This document shows, one piece after another, positions 50,604 through 58,774 of a stretch of 64,000 nucleotides of DNA. Source of the DNA: Microbacterium sorbitolivorans (GTDB lineage Bacteria > Actinomycetota > Actinomycetes > Actinomycetales > Microbacteriaceae); NCBI RefSeq assembly GCF_003327285.1, contig NZ_KZ848474.1, positions 372,001 to 436,000 on the forward strand, given 5' to 3'. The notes under the pieces were generated by a model. That model had not been told where the DNA came from. It did no database searches and was given only the letters and a program-made list of their open reading frames with translations. The number at the start of each line of letters is the position of its first letter. The first letter of the stretch is position 1. A program made the position numbers and the translations under genes.

Positions 50604-51677
50604 ATGAAGACCCTCGATTCCACCTCTGACGTTCACGTCGCGAGCAGCGCCACCCTCCCCTCGCCCGACGAGATCGCGAGCGAGCTGCCCATCGATGACG
50701 CGCGCGCCGCCCTCGTCGCCCGCGCCCGCGACGAAGTGCGCGCCATCATGAACGGCGAAGACGACCGCCTGCTCGTCGTCGTCGGCCCCTGCTCGATCCA
50801 CGATCCCGAGGCCGGCCTCGAATACGCCGAGCGCCTCACCGCCGAGGCCGAGCACCACCGCGACGACCTCCTCATCGTGATGCGCGCCTACTTCGAGAAG
50901 CCCCGCACCACCGTCGGCTGGAAGGGCCTCATCAACGACCCGCACCTCGACGGCAGCCACGACATCGAGACCGGCCTGCGCATGGCCCGCGCCTTCCTGC
51001 GCGACGTCACCGGCATGGGCATGCCCTGCGCCACCGAGTTCCTCGAGCCGATCAGCCCCCAGTACACCGCCGACCTCATCTCGTGGGGAGCCATCGGCGC
51101 CCGCACGACCGAGAGCCAGATCCACCGCCAGCTCGCGAGCGGCCTCTCGATGCCGATCGGCTTCAAGAACGGCACCGACGGCGGGCTGCAGGTCGCGCTC
51201 GATGCCGCATCCGCAGCGTCGGCGCCGCAGGCCTTCCTCGGCATCGGATCCGATGGCCGCGCGAGCCTCGTCTCGACGACCGGCAACCCCGACACCTCGA
51301 TCATCCTGCGCGGCGGCGCCGACGGCCCCAACTTCGACGCCGAGCACGTGCGGCGCGCGTCGGAGCGCCTCGACGCCGCCGGCCGCGGCACCCACCTCGT
51401 CGTCGACGCGAGCCACGGCAATAGCGGAAAGGATCACGTGCGCCAGGCCGAGGTCGCCGGCGAGCTCGCCGCCCAGATCGCCGCGGGCTCGCACGCCCTC
51501 GCCGGAGTCATGCTCGAGAGCAACCTCGTCGCCGGCGCCCAGAAGCTCGACGTGACCGTCGGCCCCGCCGCTCTCGTGCGCGGGCAGAGCGTGACCGACG
51601 CCTGCATGGGCTGGGACGCCTCGGCCACCGCCCTCGAGCAGCTCGCCGCCGCCGTGCGCGCACGGCGGGCGGTCTGA
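50604..51677 (+). CDS. aroG: 3-deoxy-7-phosphoheptulonate (DAHP) synthase, class I
   Basis: First enzyme of aromatic amino acid synthesis: phosphoenolpyruvate plus erythrose 4-phosphate to DAHP. It has 357 residues, matching AroG/AroF/AroH. Class I motifs are LLVVVGPCSIHDPEAGLEYAERL (metal-binding Cys), VMRAYFEKPRTTVGWKGLINDP, GARTTESQIHRQLASGLSMPIGFKNGTDG and VVDASHGNSGKDH. ATG 50604 is chosen because the conserved chain begins soon after; a start 36 bp earlier has no support. The leader peptide and attenuator upstream imply control by charged aromatic tRNAs. Confidence 0.95.
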   Translation: MKTLDSTSDVHVASSATLPSPDEIASELPIDDARAALVARARDEVRAIMNGEDDRLLVVVGPCSIHDPEAGLEYAERLTAEAEHHRDDLLIVMRAYFEKPRTTVGWKGLINDPHLDGSHDIETGLRMARAFLRDVTGMGMPCATEFLEPISPQYTADLISWGAIGARTTESQIHRQLASGLSMPIGFKNGTDGGLQVALDAASAASAPQAFLGIGSDGRASLVSTTGNPDTSIILRGGADGPNFDAEHVRRASERLDAAGRGTHLVVDASHGNSGKDHVRQAEVAGELAAQIAAGSHALAGVMLESNLVAGAQKLDVTVGPAALVRGQSVTDACMGWDASATALEQLAAAVRARRAV

Positions 51678-51724
51678 CGCGGGCGATCGCCCGAACTGCA
51701 GAGGATGGAACTGTGATCAGGTAC

Positions 51725-51820
51725 ATGCGATTTCGATGCCCCCGGCCGGGAAATAGCCGCGGGGCACTCGACGCGCGCTGCTAGCGCACTCGGTCTCCGC
51801 AGGCGCGGCCGGGGGAATCT
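51725..51820 (+). promoter_or_regulatory. Leader with competing hairpins before the PheRS-like gene
   Basis: The leader contains CCCCCGGCC (about 51738-51746), the block GCCGCGGGG nearby and GGCCGGGGG (about 51806-51814); the first can pair with either of the other two, giving alternative stems. A short frame, MRFRCPRPGNSRG and so on, runs through the first arm. With only one Phe codon, attenuation by Phe is doubtful. Confidence 0.35.
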
Positions 51821-51858
51821 CCCACCGACCCGCTTAACTTTCTCACGGAGACCATCGC

Positions 51859-52977
51859 ATGTCGCACGCCGACTACCTGACCCCCGACCTCATCACGCGC
51901 GCCCTGACGTTGCGCGACCTCACCGATCCGGCGCAAGGACCCCACGCCATCCAGGTGCTGCTCGACGACATCGTCGGCGCCCTCAGCGCCGAGTGGCGGA
52001 GCACCGTCCGCTACGTGCGCGATTCGCCGATCGTGCCGGTGCGCGAGAACTACGATCGGCTCGGCTACGAACCGGGCGACGTCACGCGCGCCCGGCGATA
52101 CACGCGCTACATCAGCTCGACCGTGATGCTGCGTAGCCACACGAGCGCACAGCTGCCGACGGCGCTCGAGCGCTACGGCGAGCGCACCAACGTCGACGAG
52201 CTGATCGTCGCCCCGGGTCTCGTCTATCGGCGCGACGCCGTCGACCGCAGCCACGCCGGCGAGCCGCACCAGGTCGATCTCTGGCGGATCCGCAGCGCAC
52301 CCGACACCGACGACCGCGACATGCTCGACATGATCGCCCGGCTCGTCGAGACCGTGCTGCCCGGCGCGGAGTGGAAGGTCACCGACGTCGAGCACCCGTA
52401 CACGGTCGGCGGCCGGCAGATCGACGTGCTCCACGGCGGCGAGTGGCTGGAGCTCGCCGAGTGCGGGCGGATCCACCCCCACGTGCTCCGCGGATCCGGG
52501 CTCGATCCCGAACGATGGTCGGGGCTCGCGCTCGGCATGGGGCTCGAGCGCGCGCTCATGCTGCGCAAGGGCATATCCGACATCCGGTACCTGCGCGCCG
52601 CGGATCCACGCATCGCGTCGCAGATGCTGACACTGGATCCATGGCAGCACGTGTCGCCGCTGCCGCTCGCACGGCGCGACATCTCAATCGTCGTCGCCGA
52701 GGAGGAGGACGAGGAGACTCTCGGCGACCGGGTGCGCGTCGCGCTCGGCGACGACGCCGACGTCGCCGAATCGCTCGACGTGCTGAGCCGCACGGCGCAC
52801 GACGAACTGCCCGCGGCCGCGCGGATCCGCCTCGGCATCGAAGCGGGGCAGGTGAACCTGCTCGTGCGGATCCTGCTGCGCCCCATCGATCGCACGCTCA
52901 CCTCGGAACAGGCGAACGCGCTCCACAATCGGATCTACGCGGCGGTGCACGTGGGGCCGGTGATGGAGCTGATCTGA
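51859..52977 (+). CDS. Single-chain phenylalanyl-tRNA synthetase-like protein (PheS core plus FDX-ACB)
   Basis: Protein of 372 residues with the class II core of PheS: YISSTVMLRSHTSAQLP (87-100), motif 2 GLVYRRDAVDRSHAGEPHQVDLW (120-142), AECGRIHPHVLRGSGL and motif 3 GLALGMGLERALMLRKGISDIRYL (222-245). It is followed by a C-terminal FDX-ACB anticodon-binding domain (about 265-372) that normally ends PheT. The combination copies the monomeric mitochondrial PheRS design. The substrate site and FDX-ACB look intact. It probably supplements a standard PheST elsewhere; a role in resistance, stress or a non-tRNA reaction is also possible. Confidence 0.82.
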   Translation: MSHADYLTPDLITRALTLRDLTDPAQGPHAIQVLLDDIVGALSAEWRSTVRYVRDSPIVPVRENYDRLGYEPGDVTRARRYTRYISSTVMLRSHTSAQLPTALERYGERTNVDELIVAPGLVYRRDAVDRSHAGEPHQVDLWRIRSAPDTDDRDMLDMIARLVETVLPGAEWKVTDVEHPYTVGGRQIDVLHGGEWLELAECGRIHPHVLRGSGLDPERWSGLALGMGLERALMLRKGISDIRYLRAADPRIASQMLTLDPWQHVSPLPLARRDISIVVAEEEDEETLGDRVRVALGDDADVAESLDVLSRTAHDELPAAARIRLGIEAGQVNLLVRILLRPIDRTLTSEQANALHNRIYAAVHVGPVMELI

Positions 52978-53001
52978 GGGGCACAGTCCAACAATGCAAA
53001 G

Positions 53002-53028
53002 CCCCCGGTCGGCTGGGCCGACCGGGGG
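53002..53028. terminator. Bidirectional-looking terminator hairpin
   Basis: CCCCCGGTCGGC and GCCGACCGGGGG form a perfect 12-bp stem with a TGG loop, 24 bp after the PheRS-like stop and 6 bp beyond the 3' end of tRNA-Ala on the other strand. It can end both transcripts. Confidence 0.8.
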
Positions 53029-53033
53029 AACGG

Positions 53034-53106
53034 TGGAGCCTAGGAGATTCGAACTCCTGACATCCTGCTTGCAAAGCAGGCGCTCTACCAACTGAGCTAA
53101 GGCCCC
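53034..53106 (-). tRNA. tRNA-Ala (anticodon UGC)
   Basis: A 73-nt cloverleaf on the minus strand. The acceptor stem GGGGCCT/AGGCTCC contains the G3:U70 pair that identifies alanine tRNA; the anticodon loop TTTGCAA carries TGC; the T-arm has GGTTCGAATCTCC-type sequence. CCA is not encoded. In many actinobacteria it follows gyrA and tRNA-Ile directly; here it lies 5 kb from tRNA-Ile. Confidence 0.97.
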
Positions 53107-53344
53107 GCTAGGCACGTGTGCCCAACTCGAACAACCTTACCGGCTGCGCTGAGCGCCCGCAAAATCGGCGAGTCGTGTTCTCAGCGGTCTAACACCGATT
53201 CGAAAGACTCCGCGAGCGTCGCCGCCACCGAGGCCGCCTCACGAGGTAATCGTTGATCCTCGCTCCGTCGCGCAGAATCATGAGCTACCGCCTTGCCGAT
53301 GCCGGCCACGTTGAACTGTTCCTCGGCCGCGGCGGTGGACAGGT

Positions 53345-53518
53345 CGCTCAGATGTTCTCGGAGGCATCTCGGTCTTCGCCGGAGCCGGGTTCCTCTTCCA
53401 GGGCCTCCAGGGAAGTGCAATGATTGCGGGTGCCGCGGGGTACGCGGCGATCGGGGCCGTGTTCTTCCTGGTCTCGGCCATCCGACTGAGCATGATGCTG
53501 AAGAAGGAGATCGCATGA
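53345..53518 (+). pseudogene. C-terminal remnant of a small membrane protein
   Basis: A frame with no start codon reads LGGISVFAGAGFLFQGLQGS, then MIAGAAGYAAIGAVFFLVSAIRLSMMLKKEIA, i.e. two transmembrane segments and a basic end. It ends in ATGA overlapping the flavoprotein start, and its last bases supply that gene's AAGGAG ribosome site. The N-terminal part is lost at about 53345. An ATG inside could still express about 36 residues. Confidence 0.55.
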
Positions 53519-54918
53519 GTACCGAGCACGACTACGACCTGATCGTCATCGGCGGTGGCCCCGTCGGCGAGAACGTCGCCGACTACGCCGCCAAGCGCGG
53601 CATCCGCGCCGCCATCGTCGAGGAAGACCTCGTCGGCGGCGAGTGCTCCTACTGGGCATGCATGCCCTCGAAGGCCCTCCTCCGTAGCGGATCCGCCCTG
53701 CGGGCCGCGCGCCGCGTCGCCGGGTCCCGCGAGGCCGCGGCCGGATCCCTCGACGCCGCCGCCGTCCTCGCCCGCCGCACCAGCTTCACCAGCAATTGGG
53801 ACGATTCCGGCCAGGCCGACTGGGTCGCCTCCGCCGGAATCGACCTGATCCGCGGCCGCGGGCGGCTCGACGGATCCGGTCGCGTGCGGGTCGGCGACCG
53901 CGTCTATACCGCCCGCGCGGTCGCGCTCGCCACCGGATCCGTGCCCGTCCTCCCCGACGTCGACGGCCTCGCGGACGCGGATCCGTGGGGCACCCGCGAG
54001 GCGACCTCCGCTGATCACGTGCCGCCGCGCCTCGTCGTGTGGGGCGGCGGGGTCGCCGGATCCGAGCTCGCGCTCGCCTTCGCCTCGCTCGGTTCACGGG
54101 TCACCCTGCTCTCGCGCGGCCCCCTCCTCTCGAAGGAGGAGCCCTTCGCCGGCAAGCTCATCGCCGATGCCCTCCGCGCCGAGGGCGTCGACGTGAGGAT
54201 CGGATCCTCACCCACCCGCGTCGACCGCGCCGGCGACGGCGTCGTGACCGTCGCGCTCGACGACGGATCCGAGCTGCAAGCCGACGAGATCCTCGTCTCG
54301 ACCGGTCGCCGCCCCCACACGCTCGATCTCGGCCTCGACACCGTCGGCGTGCCCGAGGATTTTGCCGTCGACGACACCCTGCTCGTCGACGGAACCGACT
54401 GGCTCTACGCGGTCGGCGACATCAATGGCCACGCGCTCCTCACCCACCAGGGCAAGTACCAGGCGCGCGCCGCCGGCGAGGCGATCGCCGCGCGGCTGAA
54501 CGGATCCGCGCTCGACGACGCGCCCTGGGGCGCGCACGTCGCGACCGCCGACAACGCGGCCGTCCCGCGCGTCGTGTTCACGGATCCGGAGCTCGCTGCG
54601 GTCGGCCTCACCGAGCGCCAGGCGCGCGAATCGGGCCTCGATGTGCGGGCGGTCGAATACGATCTCGGCCGCGTCGCCGGATCCGCGCTGCACGCCGACG
54701 ACTACTCCGGCCGCGCGAAGCTCGTGATCGACAACGCGAAAAACATCGTCGTCGGAGCGACCTTCGTGGGCCAGGATGCGGCAGAGTTGTTGCATGCGGC
54801 CACGATCGCGATCGTCGGCGAGGTGCCGATCGACCGCCTGTGGCACGCGGTGCCCGCCTACCCGACGATGAGCGAGATCTGGCTCAGGCTTCTCGAAGCC
54901 GACGGCCGACCCGACTGA
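53515..54918 (+). CDS. Pyridine nucleotide-disulfide oxidoreductase (dihydrolipoyl dehydrogenase/mercuric reductase-like)
   Basis: FAD-dependent disulfide oxidoreductase of 467 residues from ATG 53515, with AAGGAG 7 bp upstream. It has the FAD motif LIVIGGGPVGENVADYAAKRG, the redox-active pair GGECSYWACMPSKAL (Cys-x4-Cys), an NAD(P) motif VVWGGGVAGSELALAFASLG, the second FAD motif LYAVGDINGHALLTHQGKYQAR and the C-terminal catalytic HAVPAYPTMSEIWLRLLEA with His and Glu. Actual disulfide substrate is unknown (lipoyl, mycothiol-like or none). It starts the unit that continues into the osmoprotectant operon 38 bp later. Confidence 0.9.
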   Translation: MSTEHDYDLIVIGGGPVGENVADYAAKRGIRAAIVEEDLVGGECSYWACMPSKALLRSGSALRAARRVAGSREAAAGSLDAAAVLARRTSFTSNWDDSGQADWVASAGIDLIRGRGRLDGSGRVRVGDRVYTARAVALATGSVPVLPDVDGLADADPWGTREATSADHVPPRLVVWGGGVAGSELALAFASLGSRVTLLSRGPLLSKEEPFAGKLIADALRAEGVDVRIGSSPTRVDRAGDGVVTVALDDGSELQADEILVSTGRRPHTLDLGLDTVGVPEDFAVDDTLLVDGTDWLYAVGDINGHALLTHQGKYQARAAGEAIAARLNGSALDDAPWGAHVATADNAAVPRVVFTDPELAAVGLTERQARESGLDVRAVEYDLGRVAGSALHADDYSGRAKLVIDNAKNIVVGATFVGQDAAELLHAATIAIVGEVPIDRLWHAVPAYPTMSEIWLRLLEADGRPD

Positions 54919-54956
54919 GCCACGCGGCGAGCGCGGCCCGAATGGAGACGACATCG

Positions 54957-55778
54957 ATGATCGAATTCGACGCAGTAACAAAGAGGTACGGCGATGGCCG
55001 TCCCGCTGTCGAGGATTTCGCGCTTGCCGCTCCGTCGCGCCAGATCACGGTGTTCGTCGGGCCCTCCGGCTGCGGCAAGACGACACTCCTGCGCATGGTC
55101 AACCGCATGGTTGCGCCCACCTCGGGCCGCGTGCTCATCGACGGCGACGAGGTCGCCGCGCGCAACCCCGTGCAGTTGCGCCGATCGATCGGATACGTCC
55201 TCCAGAACGGCGGGCTCCTTCCCCACCGAACCGTCGCCGAGAACGTCGCAACCGTCGCGGTCCTGAACGGCGAACGGAAGCGCGACGCACTCGCCCGTTC
55301 GGGCGAAATGCTCGCGCTCGTGGGCCTGGATCCGGAACTCGGGCGCCGCTACCCCGCCCAGCTCTCGGGCGGGCAGCAGCAGCGCGTCGGCGTCGCGCGG
55401 GCGCTCGCGACGGATCCCAACATCCTGCTCATGGACGAGCCCTTTGGCGCCGTCGACCCGCTCGCGCGCCGCGACCTGCAGGAGGAGTTGCTGCGGCTCC
55501 AGCGCGAGCTCGGCAAGACGATCCTGTTCGTCACGCACGATATCGACGAGGCGTTCCGTCTCGGCGACAACGTCGTCGTGTTCCGCACGGATCCGGTGCG
55601 CGGCGGTCGCATCGCCCAGCACGGATCCCCCGAGGAGATCCTCACCCACCCCGCCGACGATTTCGTGCGCGACTTTATCGGCGGATCCGCGGGCGAGACG
55701 CCCCTCTCGACGCGCGATGTCGACGGTCGCCGCATCGTCTTCGACCCGCTCGGGCGACCGCTCGGGGTTATCGACTGA
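54957..55778 (+). CDS. Osmoprotectant ABC transporter ATPase (OpuCA/ProV-like)
   Basis: ATPase of 273 residues from ATG 54957 with GGAG upstream. Walker A is GPSGCGKTT, the Q-loop YVLQNGGLLPHRTVAENV is the OpuCA form, the signature is LSGGQQQR and Walker B is ILLMDEPFGAVD. The C-terminus is short, without CBS domains that OpuCA uses for regulation. It overlaps the first permease by one base (TGATG). The complex should import glycine betaine, choline or a similar compatible solute. Confidence 0.92.
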   Translation: MIEFDAVTKRYGDGRPAVEDFALAAPSRQITVFVGPSGCGKTTLLRMVNRMVAPTSGRVLIDGDEVAARNPVQLRRSIGYVLQNGGLLPHRTVAENVATVAVLNGERKRDALARSGEMLALVGLDPELGRRYPAQLSGGQQQRVGVARALATDPNILLMDEPFGAVDPLARRDLQEELLRLQRELGKTILFVTHDIDEAFRLGDNVVVFRTDPVRGGRIAQHGSPEEILTHPADDFVRDFIGGSAGETPLSTRDVDGRRIVFDPLGRPLGVID

Positions 55779-56416
55779 TGACCTGGCTGTCGCAGAACTG
55801 GCCTCAGGTGCTCTCACTGATCGGCGAGCACCTCGCCCTAAGCCTGCCCGCCATCGCGCTCTCGATCCTCATCGCCGTGCCGCTCGGGCGCTTCGCACAA
55901 AGGCGGCCACGGCTCGGCGGATCCCTCACGAGCGCCGCAGCACTGCTCTACGCGATCCCGGCGCTGCCGATGCTGATCGTGATCCCCGTCCTCCTCGGGG
56001 TTCCGCTGCGCTCGAGCACGAATATGATCATCACGCTTGCCGTATATGGAACCGCCCTTCTCGTGCGCAGCGTGGTCGATGGATTCCGTTCCGTCGATAC
56101 GTCCGTGCGCGAATCGGCCACCGCAATCGGATATTCCCCTATCGGCATGTTCTGGCGCGTGGACCTCCCGCTCGCGCTCCCCGTGATCCTCGCCGGCGTG
56201 CGAGTCGTGACCGTCTCGACGATCAGTCTCGCGACCATCGGAGCGCTCGTCGGCATCTCGAACCTCGGTAGCCTCCTCACCGATGGCTTCCAGCGCGGCA
56301 TCACGAGCGAGGTCGCGACCGGCATCCTCGTCACCGCCGCCCTCGCGCTCGCGCTCGACGGGTTGCTCCTGTTGACGGGCCGGGTCCTCGCACCCTGGCG
56401 AAGGGCGCGCGCATGA
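55778..56416 (+). CDS. Osmoprotectant ABC transporter permease (OpuCB-like)
   Basis: Permease of 212 residues, six transmembrane segments. The OpuC/ProW-type core is YAIPALPMLIVIPVLLGVPLRSSTNMIITLAVYGTALLVRSVVDGFRSVDTSVRESATAIGYSP, followed by the ATPase-docking FWRVDLPLALPVILAGVRVVTVSTISLATIGALVG. It overlaps both neighbours and would form the pore with the second permease. Confidence 0.92.
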   Translation: MTWLSQNWPQVLSLIGEHLALSLPAIALSILIAVPLGRFAQRRPRLGGSLTSAAALLYAIPALPMLIVIPVLLGVPLRSSTNMIITLAVYGTALLVRSVVDGFRSVDTSVRESATAIGYSPIGMFWRVDLPLALPVILAGVRVVTVSTISLATIGALVGISNLGSLLTDGFQRGITSEVATGILVTAALALALDGLLLLTGRVLAPWRRARA

Positions 56417-57102
56417 ACCTCTTCGCCGACGCCATCGCGTGGCTCGCCGATCCCGGCCACTGGCAGGGGTCTGGCGGGATCCCCATGCGCATCGGGCAGC
56501 ACCTGCTGCTCACTGCCCTCGCGCTGGCGATCGCCGGCGTCATCGCGCTCCCGACCGGCGCCCTGCTCGGCCGCACGCGATACGGGGGCGCCGTGATCGG
56601 GGCGGTGGCCGGATCCGCCCGCGCGCTCTCGACGATCGGTGTGCTCACCATCGTCGGGCTCTGGCTCGGCATCGGCATCGGGCCGCCGCTCGTCGCCCTC
56701 GTCATCCTCGCCGTGCCGTCGCTTCTCGCCGGCGCCTATTCGGGGATCCAGAGCGTGCCCGCCGAGACGACCTCGGCGGCGCGCGCGATCGGAATGAGCG
56801 GGTCCCAGGTCGTCTGGCGCGTCGAGATCCCGCTCGCACTGCCCGTCATCGTCGGCGGGGCGCGCGCCGCGACGCTACAGGTCGTCGCCACCGCGACCCT
56901 CGCCGCCTACACCGCCAACGTCGGCCTCGGCCGATATCTCTTCACCGGGCTCAAGACGCAGGATTACGGGCAGATGCTCGCGGGTTCTCTCCTAGTAATT
57001 CTGCTCGCGCTCGCGCTCGAGCTCGTTTTCGCCGCCGTGCAGCGCCTCGCGGCGCGGCACGCCTTTCCTACTGCATCCCCATCGAGAAGGACAGCATCAT
57101 GA
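56413..57102 (+). CDS. Osmoprotectant ABC transporter permease (OpuCD-like)
   Basis: Second permease, 229 residues, with segments such as IGQHLLLTALALAIAGVIALPTGALLG, ALSTIGVLTIVGLWLGIGIGPPLVALVILAVPSLLAGAYSGIQSVPAETTSAARAIGMSGSQ and VWRVEIPLALPVIVGGARAATLQVVATATLAAYTANVGLGRYLF. Its start overlaps the OpuCB-like stop (ATGA), and its own stop overlaps the binding-protein start. Confidence 0.92.
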   Translation: MNLFADAIAWLADPGHWQGSGGIPMRIGQHLLLTALALAIAGVIALPTGALLGRTRYGGAVIGAVAGSARALSTIGVLTIVGLWLGIGIGPPLVALVILAVPSLLAGAYSGIQSVPAETTSAARAIGMSGSQVVWRVEIPLALPVIVGGARAATLQVVATATLAAYTANVGLGRYLFTGLKTQDYGQMLAGSLLVILLALALELVFAAVQRLAARHAFPTASPSRRTAS

Positions 57103-58016
57103 TGAATAAGACCCTGCTCCGCGTCGGTTCGACGGTCGGGCTCGCCCTCTTCGGGGCGGGCGCGCTGGTCGCGTGCTCGTCCGCGGATCCGCTGGATAAC
57201 TCGGGCGGATCGGACGGCGGATCCGCGCTCGTCGTCGGCTCGCAGGACTACTACTCGAACGAGATCATCGCCGAGATCTATGCGCAGGCGCTCGAGGCCG
57301 GCGGATACGACGTCGACCGCCAGATGCGCATCGGCCAGCGCGAGGTCTACATGCCCGAGATCGAGGACGGCAAGATCGACGTCTTCCCCGAGTACACCGG
57401 CAACCTGCTGCAGTACCTCGACGCCGACGCAACCGCGACCGAGAGTCAGGCCGTGTATGACGCCCTCGCCGAAGCCATGCCCGACGGCGTGCGCGTGCTC
57501 GAGCAGTCGTCGGCGAGCGACCAGGATTCGTACGTCGTGACCAAGAGCTTCGCCGACGAGAACGGCCTCACGAGCATCGCCGACCTCGCCGGCATCGACG
57601 GCCTGACGCTCGGCGGAAACTCCGAGCTCGAGGTGCGCCCCTACGGCCCCAAGGGCCTGAAGAGCGTCTACGGCGTCGACGTCGCGTTCACCCCGATCGA
57701 GGACTCCGGCGGACCCCTCACCGTGAAGGCGCTGCGCGACGACCAGGTGCAGCTCGTCGACCTCTACTCGGCGGATCCGGCGCTCGCGAGCGGCGACCTC
57801 GTGACCCTCGAGGATCCCGAGGGCCTGTTCCTCGCCTCGCAGGTCGTTCCCGTGGTGTCCGACGCCGTGGACGACGACGCGGCCGCGATCATCAACAAGG
57901 TCTCGGCGGCCCTGACGGCGGAGGACCTCGTGGCCCTCAACGCCCAGTCGGTCGACGACGAGTCGCCCGCGGCCACGATCGCCGAGGGCTGGCTCGCCGA
58001 CAACGACCTCGGCTAA
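57099..58016 (+). CDS. Osmoprotectant-binding lipoprotein (OpuCC-like)
   Basis: Substrate receptor of 305 residues from ATG 57099 (ATGA overlap; AAGGA upstream). The lipobox ALVAC has Cys26. The mature chain has the OpuAC-type opening LVVGSQDYYSNEIIAEIYAQALEAGG, the GKIDVFPEYTGNLLQYL segment and LTLGGNSELEVRPYGPKGLKSVYGVDV. Aromatic cage residues for a quaternary ammonium group cannot be confirmed by eye. It is the last gene of the operon, followed by a strong terminator. Confidence 0.92.
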   Translation: MMNKTLLRVGSTVGLALFGAGALVACSSADPLDNSGGSDGGSALVVGSQDYYSNEIIAEIYAQALEAGGYDVDRQMRIGQREVYMPEIEDGKIDVFPEYTGNLLQYLDADATATESQAVYDALAEAMPDGVRVLEQSSASDQDSYVVTKSFADENGLTSIADLAGIDGLTLGGNSELEVRPYGPKGLKSVYGVDVAFTPIEDSGGPLTVKALRDDQVQLVDLYSADPALASGDLVTLEDPEGLFLASQVVPVVSDAVDDDAAAIINKVSAALTAEDLVALNAQSVDDESPAATIAEGWLADNDLG

Positions 58017-58023
58017 AACGACT

Positions 58024-58054
58024 CGAGGGCCCGAGCAATTCGCTCGGGCCCTCG
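58024..58054. terminator. Terminator after the osmoprotectant operon
   Basis: CGAGGGCCCGAGC and GCTCGGGCCCTCG form a perfect 13-bp stem with an AATTC-type loop, 7 bp after the binding-protein stop and just before the 3' end of tRNA-Ile. Confidence 0.88.
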
Positions 58055-58060
58055 TGGTGG

Positions 58061-58134
58061 TGGGGCTACCAGGACTTGAACCTGGGACCTCTTCATTATC
58101 AGTGAAGCGCTCTAACCGCCTGAGCTATAGCCCC
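58061..58134 (-). tRNA. tRNA-Ile (anticodon GAU)
   Basis: A 74-nt cloverleaf on the minus strand: acceptor GGGGCTA/TAGCCCC, D-arm AGCTCAGGCGGTTAGAGC, anticodon stem-loop CTTCA-CTGATAA-TGAAG with GAT, and T-arm GGTTCAAGTCC. A CCA follows the discriminator A in the genome sequence, so the 3' end may be encoded. It normally accompanies gyrA in actinobacteria. Confidence 0.97.
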
Positions 58135-58278
58135 GCATCTGACCTTACGGCCGTCAACCTTTAAAACAATACTCGATCGCCCGGCGGAGCCCAAACCGGC
58201 GCCGCACCCCGGGCGCGTCGCGGGGTTGTGGGGTGGGTACGGGGCGTGCGCTGGGCGCGCAGCGCACGCGCAGCGCGT

Positions 58279-58771
58279 CACGAGAGTCGGATAAATCACG
58301 AAACTCGGGGATCCTGGGCGAGACTCTCCGATTCTCGTGATTCTTCCGATCCCCGTGCGCCACGCGCCGGATCCCCGCGCACGAGAGTCGGAGAAATCAC
58401 GAAACTCGGGGACTCAGTGCGCAAACCTCCGACCCTCGTGATTCTTCCGACTCTGGTGCGCCGCGCGCACGCTCCACGCCGCCAAATCCCCGCGGCCAGA
58501 ACACTCACGAGACGCGGAGACTCTGGCCGAGATTCGCCGGACCTGGTGCGCCACGAAGGGATCCTGGCACGAAGCTCGGAAGAATCACGAAACTCGGGGA
58601 TCCTGACCGAATCCCTCCGACTCTCGTGATTTCTCCGAATCCCGTGGCACCCACGCGCCCCCGGGAACCGCCTTCGGCCCCGGATCCGGGCGCACCAATC
58701 TCGGAAAAATCACCAGGCTCGGGGATCCTGCCCGAAACCCTCCGACTCTCGTGATTTCTCCGAGTCTCGTG
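58279..58771. repeat. Left cluster of 79-bp composite palindromes
   Basis: Four units of exactly 79 bp lie at 58279-58357, 58380-58458, 58568-58646 and 58693-58771, with a shortened 43-bp relic at 58506-58548. Each unit is built from a 12-mer close to CACGAGACTCGG: copy, 6 bp, copy, 19-bp loop, inverted copy, 6 bp, inverted copy. The loop often starts GGATCC. The flanking and spacer sequences differ, so the units, not the block, were multiplied. The last unit ends 3 bp from the stop of the DUF559 gene. Confidence 0.9.
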
Positions 58772-58774
58772 GCG

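Noticed and set aside
51680-51858. T-box riboswitch before the PheRS-like gene
   Set aside because: No conserved T-box sequence (TGGNACCGCG-type) or specifier loop is visible.
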